Shown here: positions 21,514 to 34,404 of the stretch, piece by piece
Position numbering within the stretch: position 1 is the stretch's first letter
How the letters are laid out: the number at the start of each line of letters is the position of its first letter
From: Siphonodentalium dalli
Lineage: Eukaryota; Mollusca; Scaphopoda; Gadilida; Siphonodentaliidae
Assembly (NCBI GenBank): GCA_032622095.1
Contig: CP136063.1
Coordinates: 31,188,987-31,252,986 of the forward strand
Reading direction: 5' to 3'
DNA length: 64,000 bases
Translations under genes and position numbers: made by a program
The notes under the pieces: model-generated
The model's input: the letters and a program-made list of their open reading frames with translations, nothing else
What the model was told of the DNA's origin: nothing
Databases searched by the model: none

Positions 21514-21680
21514 AATATGCCTCTACCAACGGAGCGTCCTCATTGGTCGATCCAACCAGGTGACACGATAAGGATTTCATATGGGACGGGCTACAAAGAT
21601 GACGACCCGATGTCTCCTGATATGCCTCTACCAACGGAGCGCCCTCATTGGTCGATCCAACCAGGTCACATGATAATTTG
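21514..21680. repeat. Two direct repeats with 106-base spacing
   Basis: TATGCCTCTACCAACGGAGC and the following 30 or so bases occur at about 21516 and 21622. A third, inverted copy of the unit lies at 13894-13972 beside the hAT remnant, so this is a dispersed repeat. Confidence 0.75.
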
Positions 21681-21869
21681 AGATTACATGCCACTGATGA
21701 TAATGATATGCGGCGTTCGCGTATTTATAGATGCATATGTCTATATGATTTACGCTATACATCGTGTAACCTAGCGCGACCTCTCACAAGCTATTGTTTT
21801 GTTATACTGTCAATGTAATTAGACAGTACGTATTCAGACTACCTTGATATATGTCCATTTTACATGACT

Positions 21870-22214
21870 TTAACTCTTTACTCCCCATAAGTGTCCCTGG
21901 ACGCTTTGCACTATTTCCCCATAAGCGCCGGTGGCCGCCTCGCATCATATCCCTAGAAACACATAAGCGCCCGTTACCAGATTTCCACACAGGCGCTTTA
22001 GAGCGTCACACTCCAGACGGTACTAATGAGTTCGCTCATATGCCCCCCGCTAGTTTCTAATCGAGACCACCCGGTTATGTCAACTCGTTATTTGCCTATA
22101 TATAATAACAATACACGTGGCACGGTGGGCATCGCGCGCGACACATGCTGTGTTACTTGGGGTTTATATTGGGGACAGACATCGGTGGTACCATGCTAAG
22201 TGTTTACGAACAAC
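21870..22214 (+). mobile_element. Putative 5' end of a piggyBac-like element
   Basis: TTAA at 21870-21873 is followed by CTCTTTACTCCCCATAAG, a plausible piggyBac-type terminus, about 340 bases ahead of the transposase ATG. CTATTTCCCCATAAG recurs at about 21919 and 22558. The matching right end was not found. Confidence 0.45.
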
Positions 22215-22483
22215 ATGGCTGCAACATTTTCGAAACAGCAAGTGATCGACATGTTAATGGGAGATGATATCGATTTCAGCGGAGATTGCGGTTCCTCGTC
22301 ATCAGAAGAAAAGGTCTCGGGTATGATGTGGTTACGTCATTGTCATCGGATTTGTGTGACAAAACTTACTGTTTGTTCTTTGATAACTATTTTACGAGTG
22401 TGCACCTCACGCAGGACTTACTAAACAATGGGTTTTACTCGTGTGGCTCTGTTAACTCTTTAGTTCCCACAGTGGCTGTATAA
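22215..22483 (+). pseudogene. piggyBac-type transposase fragment, N-terminal, internally deleted
   Basis: The ATG at 22215 opens MAATFSKQQVIDMLMGDDID followed by an acidic Ser-rich stretch, as at the start of piggyBac transposases. Near 22312 the frame jumps to GLGYDVVTSLS...KTYCLFFDNYFTSVHLTQDL...GFYSCGSV, which matches the DNFFTS...LL...G..(C)GT part of the catalytic core. The several hundred residues that belong between are missing, as is everything after 22483. This segment and the fragment at 30768-31297 cover complementary parts of the protein. Confidence 0.7.
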
Positions 22484-24431
22484 GCCACCCCTCATCTCCC
22501 TGCAGCTATAACATAATACCGACAGCGTATTCCCGGGCATATATCAAGTACCATACGCTATTTCCCCATAAGTTTTGGCTTGTCAGAAAGTATCCCGTTG
22601 CGCCATAAATGGTGGAAAAACATGTTGCTGTGTTGACGCAGTGAGTGTAATATGTTGGAGTGACAGCTCCAACTGGGGATAATGACCGTAAACCGGGACG
22701 TGTGTCGTAATATGAGAAAAATCGACACCTGTGTATAAGAGCCCTGGGCAAACAAGTATCTTCGATATTTCTGTTGGGATAATTTCAATATAAGTATATC
22801 AAACTATATGTATTGTGCGTTTCGTCAGCTCTGAAATGTTGCTTTTAATATTCCATACAAAATGTCATTATTTACTCAGATTACATGAGGTGAAGTGACC
22901 ACGACGTTTATGCACAGGAATGTCACCTTGTGACAATAAAATATGTCTTATATGAATGATCCTTGTTCAGGATTTAGACTCGTTTTATTTGGAGAAAAAA
23001 AAACTAACTCCCAAATGTATTTTGTATACAATTAAAGGCACTTGAGGCCTTAGTTGTCGATATATTTATATTTGTTCCAATCACCGTAAACAGAAAAAAC
23101 ATTAAAACGCATACAGTGCATTTATATATATCATGACCATGGCGTAAACAGCATGCTATCATAAAGACCTATTGAATTGTGCCTAAGCAAGAGCCTGGTT
23201 GTGTTACATAAGACAGCACAGTGTTACTGGCTAATCACACACAAATGATATAAACGCTCTTTATTACTTCCATATCAGGAATTTAGCAACAAAGAACGCT
23301 CTTTATGTTTACCGTCATAACAAACACCAGGAAAGTAACTTTTTGTGCTTTTGTTTACATAACAATGGTCAAATATATGACAATAACATACTGTTTATGC
23401 AATATTTCTTATTTGTATATACGGACAAAGTGTGTCAACATTTTAATATTCTTTCTGTTTGTGGCGGTTTTTGACCAGTGGAAATATTTTCACAGCATAT
23501 CCACCGCCAAGGCCACCCGTACCTTTGAAAGAGATATCTATATAATATTTAAAGTGAATACCAGAATTATATCATGATATGGCCCAAGAACTAAATTTCG
23601 CGACCAACCTGTCACCGAATGTATATTGTTTCTGGTGATAATGAGTTTCTGTTACTGCCAGAATGTATTTCCGCTGGCGAAAAGTGCAGCTAGTCGGTCG
23701 CGACAATATTTGAATATATTTGTCCAGTGTCAGTTCAGAATGCTAGATATCCTCTATTTTGTTCAGCCAAAATAACGGGATGTCGCACTAGGAAATTCAA
23801 GTAAGGTTTTTAAATATATTTTCAGAACAGTGATGTTTGCGATTGTTTATAACTATAAACTAACATGCAAATGTAACATTTAACAGCAGTAATAATATAG
23901 TTCAATGTGTTTATTTCCCATTAAACTGTAAAAACAGTGTTTGAGAGTATAATACATAATATAACAGGCGGGGTATACATTGACATAGATAATATATACA
24001 TAAGTGTTACAAGGTTACAAAACGAAAGTGGATTCTCTCTCCTTTAAGTATTAGTATATAACTTCGACTTACAAGTAATTAACAAACACAAATTTGGAGA
24101 TGACCAATTTTCATTTCATCACGACAGAGTTATTGATAATTTCAATAACAAGCATATTGATCCACTTTATTATTGGATATTGTCAACACATTTTGCTGGT
24201 ATAATCATAATATCAAATACAATTTCTGGTATAATGGGAAAACTTCAGATAACTTATTTTTTCCGACTCCATCGTTTTATACTACACATATGCTGCTTTA
24301 TAAAGAACAGGGAGAGAGACCATATTTTTAGAGTAAATTCATCAATATATAATCACACACGTAAACTTTCTATAATTCAGATTTAACAATGAAATATTTA
24401 CCCCGGGTGAAAAATGAATTTGGTAGGGGTC
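22484..24431. other. Non-coding with a dispersed repeat
   Basis: No gene seen. Bases 23230-23535 resemble 30155-30480 in the same orientation (shared ATATAAACGCTCTTTATTA, TTTTGTTTACATAACAA and TGACAATAACATACTGTTTA), an old interspersed repeat. The remainder is AT-rich. Confidence 0.5.
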
Positions 24432-24936
24432 AGTAGTATTGGCGGCCACTCTGGCCCACCCCCTCGCTGCGGGCAACTCTGGCCCGGACCAGAGTGGCCC
24501 GCAGGATTTGGTTTGGATTGTTTCGCTTTTGTTAAAACAATGCACTGGTAAAGTAGCACAATTTACCAACACATCTATTTTTTTCTCGGTATTATTCTAA
24601 GTTCAATGTGTACAGCGAAGGGGAGCGCCCTTCGCTTACCACACTGGCATTAGAATCCGAGAAAAAAATCGATACATTGGTAAATTGTGCTCTTTTCTGT
24701 CAAAAAATCCTTCGAAGCGCTCACCTTACTTTTTATAATGTAACACAACCTATGGACAGACCCTGGGCGGGCCACTCTGGTCCCACCCCCTCGCTGTGGG
24801 CCACTCTGGTCCGGGCCAGAGTGGCCCGCAGCGAGGTGGGTGGGCCAGAAAAAATCCGAAACAAATCATGCGGGCCACTCTTGCCCGGGCCAGAGTGGCC
24901 CGCAGCGAGGGGGGCAGAGTGGCCGCCAATACTACT
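24432..24936. repeat. GC-rich foldback element
   Basis: Outer arms AGTAGTATTGGCGGCCACTC (left) and its inverse (right) enclose three copies of a GC-rich palindrome built on GGCCACTCTGGCCCGGGCCAGAG (24448-24500, 24770-24840, 24868-24925). A further inverted pair lies at about 24545-24600 and 24640-24700. The ORFs across it are by-products of the palindromes. Confidence 0.75.
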
Positions 24937-25620
24937 TGTGTCACTCCCACTAGTGTATATACGGTATGTTTCTGATCGAAAAGGGGCATTGCATGCAATT
25001 GACTTAATTTATCGATGAGGGAGGTATCACCATATATAGTAAGTTTAGTTAAAGGGACACCAGGCCATTCGACGTGGATTCAAACAAAATAAAATAAAGT
25101 TTATAAAAGTCTGTGGAATAAGTATTTCCAAGTATACATGTAACACCAGACATCAGCAATTTATCCAAATAACTCTACATACTCTACAGTTCAGTGCCGA
25201 TAGACTTCTATGTTTGTTTGCACCTCATGAACCACTGCGAATGTGTCAAGTCCCTTTAAAATATTTTGTCATGTAGTCAATGGAGTTATCGCTCCTCCTA
25301 CACACCGTGGACTCCTTATTCGTCCGACTTAAAGTTGTGCTCTGTAAATTATGAGGAGGAATGAATTTGTTAATCGAACCAATTAGGGTAGTGACGCACG
25401 TCCCAAATTAGTTGACAATTAGGAGGGGATCGTTCTGCATTTTATACAGAACGGTTTAATTTTTTTCTCACGCTAGAGACAATTAACACATGGTGATATA
25501 CACCATTGTTTGACGGGGGGGGGGGGTCCACTGTTAAGTGGTCTGTTGCTGGATAGCTATGTTCATTAGAACGATAAATTTATATGCGTTATGTAACACT
25601 TGATGTTTCTTATTCCTTAA
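24937..25620. other. Non-coding, no feature recognised
   Basis: AT-rich DNA with one 10-base G run near 25517. This is the 3' flank of the decayed LINE-2. Confidence 0.4.
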
Positions 25621-28600
25621 CAGTCAAGACGCCTTATGTGCACTCGGCCGTGTATAGTAAAATTTGGCTATGAATTTTTCGCGTACATGTTGAAGAACAG
25701 AACAACCTAGTAATGAATGGATTTCATCTCCCACTTGTTCGTTACACAGTGTACATAGTCGGTCTCTAATTGGAATTTCGGTGTTACTCCATGATTTAGT
25801 TTCGATCGCCAAGTAATGCTTACGCGTTCTAAAGCGCATTATAGTTTGTGCCTCTGCTGTCGTAAGCTTGAAAATGTAAGTCTCAGTTTCAAACACTTCT
25901 TTAATTTCTCTGTGAAATAGGTATTTATTGGACGATGCCATCGTTCTTCGCCAGTGGTTTATATACATATCTTTGAGTCCTGTTTGTGTCGTTTCTCGAA
26001 ACCAGTTGAGGCTTACTATATTATGATAAAGCCAGACATGCATAAGGCCCATTTCATATAGAGTATTTTTGACGAGACTTAACCAACGGTGGGTGTATTC
26101 ATTTCCAGGCCTGTTAAAATCGTTATATATTGTATGATACAAGACGAATGATAATTTAGATTTAGGTCCACTAACAAGCCTCGCCCAGTAATTTAAAATT
26201 CTATGTTTAATTTTAAACCCAATCGGTAGAAGGCCCAACTCACCATATACACAAATAGTCGGTGTCAAACTTTTTAACTTTAAGATATACTTCCAAAACC
26301 ACAGTTCCGTTTTTTCCCATCTGGTCAATATTTTCCGTACCCCAAATTTCACATCCATATATAAGCACTGGTACCACCGTTTTTTTCATATAATTCAATT
26401 ATGGTAGACAGGCTGAGTTTAAGTTTTCGCGTCTTCCATATGAGGGAAAACATTGATCGCTTCGCTTCCTCGCACCTACGTTTAATTTCGGAGTTAAAAG
26501 ATCCAGATTTGCTGAATATTACGCCTAGATATTTGTATTCCTTTGTCGTTTTAATTATTTTACCATCAAGCTTGAAAATCCTACTATGCTTTCTATTATT
26601 TCCGAAAATGACTACGGCGCTCTTTTCGTTATTAATTTTCATCTTCCAACGGGAACAATACCTTGTATATATATTCATAACTTTTTGTAATTTTTTGTTT
26701 GTTTTAGCAAATAAGACTGTATCGTCTGCATACAGGAGGCAAACTAACTTAACTAGCCCGAACACTGCAGTTTCGCTTAAATCGTAAATTGGATTCCATT
26801 TATTTGGTTTTCGGTCATAAAATTTTCAAGGTCGTTCAATTAGATGGAAAAAGGTATCGGGGATAAATTTTCACCCTGTCTCAAGCCAATATCACAGGGG
26901 AAACTTGGAGAATATTGATTATTATTAGTTACTCTAGATTTAATTCCATCCTAAATATTCATAATTACATTTAGCACTTTTCCTGTTATACCAATATCAA
27001 ATAGTTTGGTCCCGAGTCCGACTCACCACACATTATCGTATGCTTTCGATAAATCTATAAAAGCGCAGTATAAACTGTTATCTTTTTTCTGAGTGAGTTC
27101 AATAAGGCATTTCAAGGTAAACATGTGATCGGCTGTTGAATAATTCTTACGAAAACCAGCTTGGTTCTCGGACAAGAGATGATTTTGTTCTAGAAATATA
27201 TTGATTGGGTTACTGAGAATAGATGTAAATAACTTCGCGATACAGCTTACCAACGTGATAGGTCTATAGTTTTCTGGCAGCATAGAATCCTTAGTTTTGT
27301 AAATCGATTGTATTAGGCCTATACCCCACTCGTCGGGGATAATACCACAATTGAGAATAATGTTAAAATATTTTAAATATATAAATTTCATTTTGTGGAA
27401 TGTCGATTTGATATACTCATTGCGAATAGAGTCTACTCCACTGGCCTTCCCATTTTTAAGGTTTCTAACTGCAAGTTCTATTTCATCAGTTGTAATCTCA
27501 ACGTCTAAACAACAAGTTTTCATCGGCGGGTTGAAGTTGTCAATATCTGGTGTATAAGATCTATTTTGATCACTAAAATATTCATGAAACTGTTTTATTG
27601 AAGGACCTTTTTTTTGTCTTGTTTCATTATCAGCATCCCTTAGAAGTCTCCAATACTCACGCGGCGATTTAGTTTTCATTTTAGAAATGTTTTCACGCAT
27701 ATCATAATCATATACTTTTTTTTCATTTCGCAATGACCGCTTATATTTTCTGCGCGCGTCAATCATACGTTGTCGATTATTTTCATTCGGCTGTTCCCTA
27801 TATGTTTTGCAAGTTTTTCGGTAGGATTTTCTAAATTCAACACTCGAACCTTTATACCACGGTTGGCATCTTCGTTTGCAAGATTGATATTTGGGATTTG
27901 ACATTTTTGTGCCCAGTCTCGCGGCTCCACAATAAAGATTTTTTCAATAAGTTATAAGCGTTCGAGATGTCATCATGTGTTATACAATTTCCATCTATTA
28001 AAGCGTTTTCTAATGATATTAGTTTTTCCATAAGATTGGTAGTTTCTGTTGAGCTAAGGCTATCAACAAAGTACCCTGACCTTTCATCGGTCCACCGGTT
28101 GAAATTTACAATACGCGTCTCGTACCCACGTTCGGTATTTCCCCGCATAAATCCCCTAACTGTTCACGTGATTGGGAAAACCCATTGTCAGTACATTCCG
28201 TGACAATACAAAATGCCAGGGGATTATGTGCGTCGCTGAGAAGTTCATTGTAATCACTCACCATGAAGTCCGCTACAAACTCGAAAGCACCAGGAGTAAA
28301 CAACAAGTAATCAATGACACTCACGTCTTTGCATGTCACGTGTCCCAATCCGCAGTCCCAACCCAGACTCCCGTTGCCAATATAAAGGTCAGCACGCCCA
28401 CACAATTAAATCAAACGGTAACCGTAATTATTTGTACGTTTGTCCTGAGATGCACGCGGAGGATTTTGAATGGGCGTCGACTCATCATTTGTTGCATGAT
28501 CAATCAATTTGGTTGTTCTTGAATTAAAGTCACCAATCATAAGAATATTGTCACAAACTGCCCGTATTACTTCAGCCAGCGACATATAAATAATATCAAA

Positions 28601-28985
28601 ACAGTCGCCGGAACTATATCTAGAGCCTTCCGGGGGATGTAAAAATTGCCTAATACGAGTGACCGTTCGGGTCCAAATTTCAACATAAGCCAGGTGACAT
28701 ATTCACATTTAAATTCCATAATTTTGACTAGGCACATCAACTCGGTTTTAATCAAAACACAAATTCCGCCCGATCTATAACCAGTTACTGATTTTCTGTT
28801 CTGAATGATTACGGTTGTGTACCCTGGGATCTCGACTTTGTCGACATCATCAGTTTTATTACATTCGTGAAACAAAAAAATTTCATAAGAACACACATAA
28901 TCAAAAAATTCAGGATCAATCAGTTTGCTTCTTATACCACACACGTTCAATGACAACAAATTTATGGTTGTCAGCTTCACGTCGC
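25621..28985 (-). pseudogene. LINE-2: decayed endonuclease / reverse transcriptase
   Basis: The minus strand shows the whole order of an APE-type LINE in at least five frames. The endonuclease start is LTTINLLSLNVCGIRSKL (about 28975), then GDFNSRT (about 28530), and the end of the domain IGNGSLG...TCKD.SVIDY...LLSDAHNPL (28390-28200). The reverse transcriptase has NGKASGVDSI, LPENYRPITLVS, NQAGFRKNYST and AFIDLSKAYDNVW (27904-27023), then GLRQGENLSP, then LVCLLYADDTVLF (26765-26700). The C-terminal CTLCNEQVGDEIHSLLGC motif (about 25750) has the usual Cys/His spacing. Frameshifts and stops make it inactive. It is not the same family as LINE-1 (YADD rather than FADD, different C-terminus). Clade not assigned. 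Confidence 0.85.
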
Positions 28986-30767
28986 CCCCTCCGTCCTATG
29001 CATTCCTCTCCCCAAACATCCCTTCAATATATTAATAGGGTGGGGTTTTTATATTTTCAACATAGAACATACACATATAATTCAATTATAATTATTATTC
29101 ATTTGTAATTCGCTGTACATACATATGTATGTTCCGCTTCCAGAGTGAGTAATGCTTATGTGTATATACCGCACAGCTTCTGATTTATTAGCACAAAACA
29201 AATAATGGTAATCTAATCGTCCTATATAATGATGCAGGCTAGAATATAGGTATACGTGTATGTCATTGGTTTATGGCGCGTTTTCTAATTACTCAATATC
29301 AACTTTGCTTTTCGACTTCAAAAACACCTATTATATAACACGTCGTGCTTGGAAGTTCATCTTCGTGCAAACACTGTATGGCATCACCATTTAAAATTCA
29401 TCATTATAGAATATATATGAAATTTGAAACAATACATATACCGGTATATTTAGGTGTGCGAATACACACTGTTCTATCACATACGCCAGAAACACCAGAA
29501 CTGCACAATGTACAAATTGTGCTGATATAGATCTTTCTTTTTACTCAAAATCCAAACATGTTTGAGAAAATAGTTTGTGAACTCTTCGATCAAGCAACAT
29601 ATAACGTCCGACTGAAACATGCACGTAACACCAGCCATTTGATGTTCAGCGGTTTGAAACAATAATACATAGCTGTAGCTGTGCTGTCGTGTGTTCACCC
29701 TGGTCAAGTGGTCACGCTAATATGCTATTATACTGGTGGCCATGTTGAATTGCTATGATGCGGGTAGAGTAAACTGATTCCGTTACGAAAAAGTACCGTT
29801 ATTTTTCTAAAGTTGTAATTTTCACGGTGATTGGATAACTAGAGCGATTTGATAAAAAAAACATTCAAGAACATATATATTTTTGGAAAATATAATAATA
29901 ACTGCACTGGTGTTTCTAAAACGACGCAAATAGCGAACTTGTTTATAGTCGATTTTCAACTATAATGCAACCATTATTAAAGTCACGGGCGGCATCCTAT
30001 TTATATTGTTCAAATCGCCATCAACAGAATGCAAGCCAACCTACATGTGTATACAGTTCCACTCATATGCCGAACATAATCAGAGCGTAAATAGTGTAGT
30101 GTCGTCAAGACGTACAATGGTATACGTAAATGACATAACAGACCGAAATTCTATTGGTTATTCATACACAAAGTATATAAACGCTCTTTATTAGTTCCAT
30201 ATCAGTAAAACAGTAACAAATAACGCGTTTTATGTTTACCATATCCCGATTTACACAAAAGCCAGAAAACATAACGTTGTTTGCTTTTGTTTACATAACA
30301 AAGGAGAAAAAAATTGACAATAACATACTGTTTATGTTATATTTCTGATTTGTATAAGAACAAGGTCTGTCTATATCTTACTATTCCGTCTGTTTATGGT
30401 GGTTTTTCAAGGAGATGAATATTTTAATACCATACCCACCGCGAACAATGCCCGTATCTTTAAAAATATTTCGCAATAGATTTGTTTTTGATTGTTATAA
30501 TTTGATACGCATAATGGATTTTCAGATTATCGGAAACCGCGATTGAGACAAATTAAAAAAAAATAACAGTAATTTTTGTTGACAGCAAAAGTTTGCCCTA
30601 TATAACAGCATCATATAAATTCAACAGGACCCAACCGCATTAACATAGCCGCCCTTACATAGATGAACATTGCAGAGATTGCAACCAAATACAGTTTCTT
30701 TTGAGTTCAGATGAAACCGACATCGGTTCTTGCGTCCCATGTGTGTGGACACGTTCCCGTTTGAGGT
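28986..30767. other. Non-coding, flank of LINE-2 and dispersed repeat
   Basis: No gene seen. Bases 30155-30480 match 23230-23535. Otherwise AT-rich with isolated short ORFs. Confidence 0.45.
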
Positions 30768-31297
30768 TTATGGTGATATATTGAGCGCACATGGCTCTTG
30801 TGCTTTGCGTTTTCTAGAAGAATATCCTGCAATCAGTTGATGAGCCAGTTCAATCCTAAAATCCATATGCGTGAACACCTTCTCAGAATTATGTCTCTTT
30901 GACGTTTCTTTGAACAAGATGAAACTGTTAACTATTGCTGAATTGGAGACAAACCAGAAGATGTATATCCATGCTTTTTTCCCTTCGCGACCGAGGAGAT
31001 ACGTCATCCTCAACTGATCAAGTTTGTCAACACCATTCATGTACTTGTTGTACATGAATATGCTCATCGGCTGAATCACTTCGATAATTGTTTTTCCCTG
31101 GCGCCGATTAGCCATAATATCTGTCGTTGGGTCAGTCGTCGTGCCAAGTGTGAACACTTGTTTCTTGTCCTGCCATACAGTTGCCGTGAGAAATTCGCTA
31201 TCCTGCCTAGTTTTATAGTCACCTCGATTCATTTTCTTTAGTCGCTGTAAATCCTTCAGGAATCCTTTCCTGTTCTGCTTAACTGAGTTGGTCTTGT
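30768..31297 (-). pseudogene. piggyBac-type transposase fragment, C-terminal half
   Basis: The open frame from about 31290 down to 30768 reads VKQNRKGFLKDLQRLKKMNRGD, then AVWQDKKQV-type strands, MSIFMYNKYMNGVDKLDQLR with the conserved GVDKxDQ motif, and KAWIYIFWFVSNSAIVNSFIL. This is the last catalytic block and the following helices of piggyBac transposases (the final catalytic Asp lies in the GVDxxD motif). It ends before a convincing Cys-rich C-terminal domain. The paralogous copy is at 1-342. The composite element 31298-34400 is inserted immediately upstream. The N-terminal half is absent. Confidence 0.8.
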
Positions 31298-31748
31298 GGT
31301 TACACTGGTGTAAATAAGGTTCGGAGAGACCTCTAGCGGATGCGGGAGGAATATATAGGAGAGAATAAAATAGACACTGGGCCCTGATTGGTCAATAGCC
31401 TTGTGTGCTTTTTGCATAACAAAACCATCACACCTCTTCCCTATGATTTCCCATAGGTAAGATAGCCATTGGCACAGGAATTAACCCTTTGTAGTGAAGT
31501 TTGAATTTGTTGGTGTGGTCTAAAATATGACAGTATTTTTTTATGCGGATCTGACACTAGTTACGAAAACACAAGATTTAAAGGCGAATTCCCTGCTAGA
31601 CAGATATGATTTTTTTGTGTAAAAAGTTTCCCGAAATGTCAATTTTTCAGATTAAAAAAAAAAATTGGACCCATGGTTCATATAGCCAACAGCATACGCT
31701 AAAACGTTAGCACTGAGGCCTATGGAAAACATTTACACCAGTGTAACC
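31298..31748. repeat. A unit 1, 451 bp with 18-bp inverted termini
   Basis: Starts GGTTACACTGG and ends CCAGTGTAACC. Nearly identical to 32650-33099 and 33950-34400. No ORF of note. Confidence 0.85.
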
Positions 31749-32649
31749 TAAAGGGAAAAATTAGCTTTTTGGCATTTTTGATTCCTGGGAGTCACTTTAA
31801 AGTATTTTAATGCATTTTTCACAGCCTGGTCTTTCAGTCCAATGAATCTCCCATGCATGGTGTGGCTATTCTTGCTGCTGATGTCTTCTTTCACTTACAT
31901 CGGCCAAAAAAATGGTATGATTTTTCATAAAAAATGCCAATTTTTCAAGGTATTTTCAAAATATTTTAAGGTGGTAATTGTCACATGATAATGCAAATTA
32001 CCCATAACATGAGCATGTCAATGACACACACACCAATTGTTATAAGAAGCTAATCTAACAAGTATTTTGGATTTTATAGCCAGTGATATACAGATATATA
32101 TAATAAAAGTGTCTCATTTTCACTGGTGGGTATGGCCATTTGAAGGTTAATAGTACTAAAACTTGGACACATTTAAGAAAATGCTTCAGCATTTCAAAGA
32201 AAGCATATCTTTGTTCAACTAATTCAATATACACCCACATCCAGTTATCTTGGATGACCCTTGTAGACCTGAACATGTCATATTTTAGTCTTCCATGTGC
32301 TGATAAAGTCATGTGCTTGATGCTCAGCTGATCAGATCTGGACTCAATGACCTCACATCACCAGAAGTTCTCTCATGGAAAGGATCTTGTACAGTCTTCC
32401 ATAGCTGATCCAAGTTTGCAACACCAGACCCCAAAAACTGTGTGAAAATGGGGCCTGAATATGACTTGTGGTGGAAAAGTGTGCTTTTTGATGAATAATG
32501 TGTTACAGAGAGTGGGGTTAAATTGTGTGTGATAAATAAAGAACCACAGAAGTGATATTATTTTTGAACACATTTTTTTCATTCATGGGCAATTCTGAAA
32601 AAATGTAGGGTGCTACAATTATTCCGCGAAAAAGTGGGCTATCGCTTTG
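31749..32649 (-). repeat. B unit 1, 901 bp
   Basis: Begins TAAAGGGAAAAATTAGC and ends GGGCTATCGCTTTG. The minus strand has an 85-residue ATG ORF (32312-32055, MTLSAHGRLKYDMF...), preserved in B2 with a handful of substitutions, and just upstream another readable segment containing NLDQLWKTVQDPFHERTSGD in a different frame. Together these look like the decayed 3' part of a gene, not recognised. Confidence 0.6.
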
Positions 32650-33099
32650 GGTTACACTGGTGTAAATAAGGTTCGGAGAGACCTCTAGCGGATGCGGGAG
32701 GAATATATAGGAGAGAATAAAATAGACACTGGGCCCTGATTGGTCAATAGCCTTGTGTGCTTTTTGCATAACAAAACCATCACACCTCTTCCCTATGATT
32801 TCCCATAGGTCAGATAGCCATTGGCACAGGAATTAACCCTTTGTAGTGAAGTTTGAATTTGTTGGTGTGGTCTAAAATATGACAGTATTTTTTTATGCGG
32901 ATCTGACACTAGTTACGAAAACACAAGATTTAAAGGCGAATTCCCTGCTAGACAGATATGATTTTTTTGTGTAAAAAGTTTCCCGAAATGTCAATTTTTC
33001 TGATTAAAAAAAAAATTGGACCCATGGTTCATATAGCCAACAGCATACGCTAAAACGTTAGCACTGAGGCCTATGGAAAACATTTACACCAGTGTAACC
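32650..33099. repeat. A unit 2, 450 bp
   Basis: Same inverted termini and body as A1; differs at very few bases. Confidence 0.85.
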
Positions 33100-33949
33100 T
33101 AAAGGGAAAAATTAGCTTTTTGGCATTTTTGATTCCTGGGAGTCACTTTAAAGTATTTTAATGCATTTTTCACAGCCTGGTCTTTCAGTCCAATGAATCT
33201 CCCATGCATGGTGTGGCTATTCTTGCTGCTGATGTCTTCTTTCACTTACATCGGCCAAAAAAATGGTATGATTTTTCATAAAAAATGCCAATTTTTCAAG
33301 GTATTTTCAAAATATTTCAAGGTGGTAATTGTCACATGATAATGCAAATTACCCATAACATGAGCATGTCAATGACACACATACCAATTGTTATAAGAAG
33401 CTAATCTAACAAGTATTTTGGATTTTATAGCCAGTGATATACAGATATATATAATAAAAGTGTCTCATTTTCACTGGTGGGTATGGCCATTTGAAGGTTA
33501 ATAGCACTAAAACTTGGACACATTTAAGAAAATGCTTCAGCATTTCAAAGAGAGCATATCTTTGTTCAACTAATTCAATATACACCCACATCCAGTTATC
33601 TTGGATGACCCTTGCAGACCTGAAAATGTCATATTTTAGTCTTCCATGTGCTGATAAAGTCATGTGTTTGATGCTCAGCTGATCAGATCTGGACTCAATG
33701 ACCTCACATCACCAGAAGTTCTCTCATGGAAAGGATCTTGTACAGTCTTCCATAGCTGATCCAAGTTTGCAACACCAGACCCCAAAAACTGTGTGAAAAT
33801 GGGGCCTGAATATGACTTGTGGTGGAAAAATGTGCTTTTTTGATGAATAATGTGTTACAGGGAGTGGGGTTAAATTGTGTGTGATAAATAAATTCTGAAA
33901 AAATGTAGGGTGTTACAATTATTCCGCGAAAAAGTGGGCTATCGCTTTA
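33100..33949 (-). repeat. B unit 2, 850 bp
   Basis: Same as B1 apart from about 1-2% substitutions and a 51-base deletion near 33892. The 85-residue minus-strand ORF (33663-33406) stays open. Confidence 0.75.
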
Positions 33950-34400
33950 GGTTACACTGGTGTAAATACGGTTCGGAGAGACCTCTAGCGGATGCGGGAG
34001 GAATATATAGGAGAGAATAAAATAGACACTGGGCCCTGATTGGTCAATAGCCTTGTGTGCTTTTTGCATAACAAAACCATCACACCTCTTCCCTATGATT
34101 TCCCATAGGTAAGATAGCCATTGGCACAGGAATTAACCCTTTGTAGTGAAGTTTGAATTTGTTGGTGTGGTCTAAAATATGACAGTATTTTTTTATGCGG
34201 ATCTGACACTAGTTACGAAAACACAAGATTTAAAGGCGAATTCCCTGCTAGACAGATATGATTTTTTTGTGTAAAAAGTTTCCCGAAATGTCAATTTTTC
34301 AGATTAAAAAAAAAAATTGGACCCATGGTTCATATAGCCAACAGCATACGCTAAAACGTTAGCACTGAGGCCTATGGAAAACATTTACACCAGTGTAACC
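33950..34400. repeat. A unit 3, 451 bp
   Basis: Last A unit; its right terminus is the end of the composite element, followed by the duplicated TTGT. Confidence 0.85.
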
Positions 34401-34404
34401 TTGT

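Larger units (their letters stand above)
31298..34400. mobile_element. Composite A-B-A-B-A inverted-terminus element, 3.1 kb
   Basis: Begins GGTTACACTGGTGTAAAT and ends with the exact inverse. TTGT is duplicated at 31294-31297 and 34401-34404. The paralogous ZNF1 block has the uninterrupted site at about 347-350, so the whole 3103 bp arrived after the duplication. Three nearly identical 450-bp A units each carry the 18-bp inverted termini, and two B units of 901 and 850 bp lie between them. B2 lacks about 51 bases of B1. No transposase was recognised. The layout could be an A-B-A element with A acting as long terminal repeats, extended by recombination, or a tandem duplication of A+B. Confidence 0.8.

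Noticed and set aside
24608-25018. 136-residue ORF rich in Gly, Pro and Arg
   Set aside because: Lies across the GC-rich foldback; its composition follows from the palindromes.
31294-34404. Standard LTR retrotransposon
   Set aside because: A units lack TG...CA ends, primer-binding site or polypurine tract, and B encodes no gag or pol.
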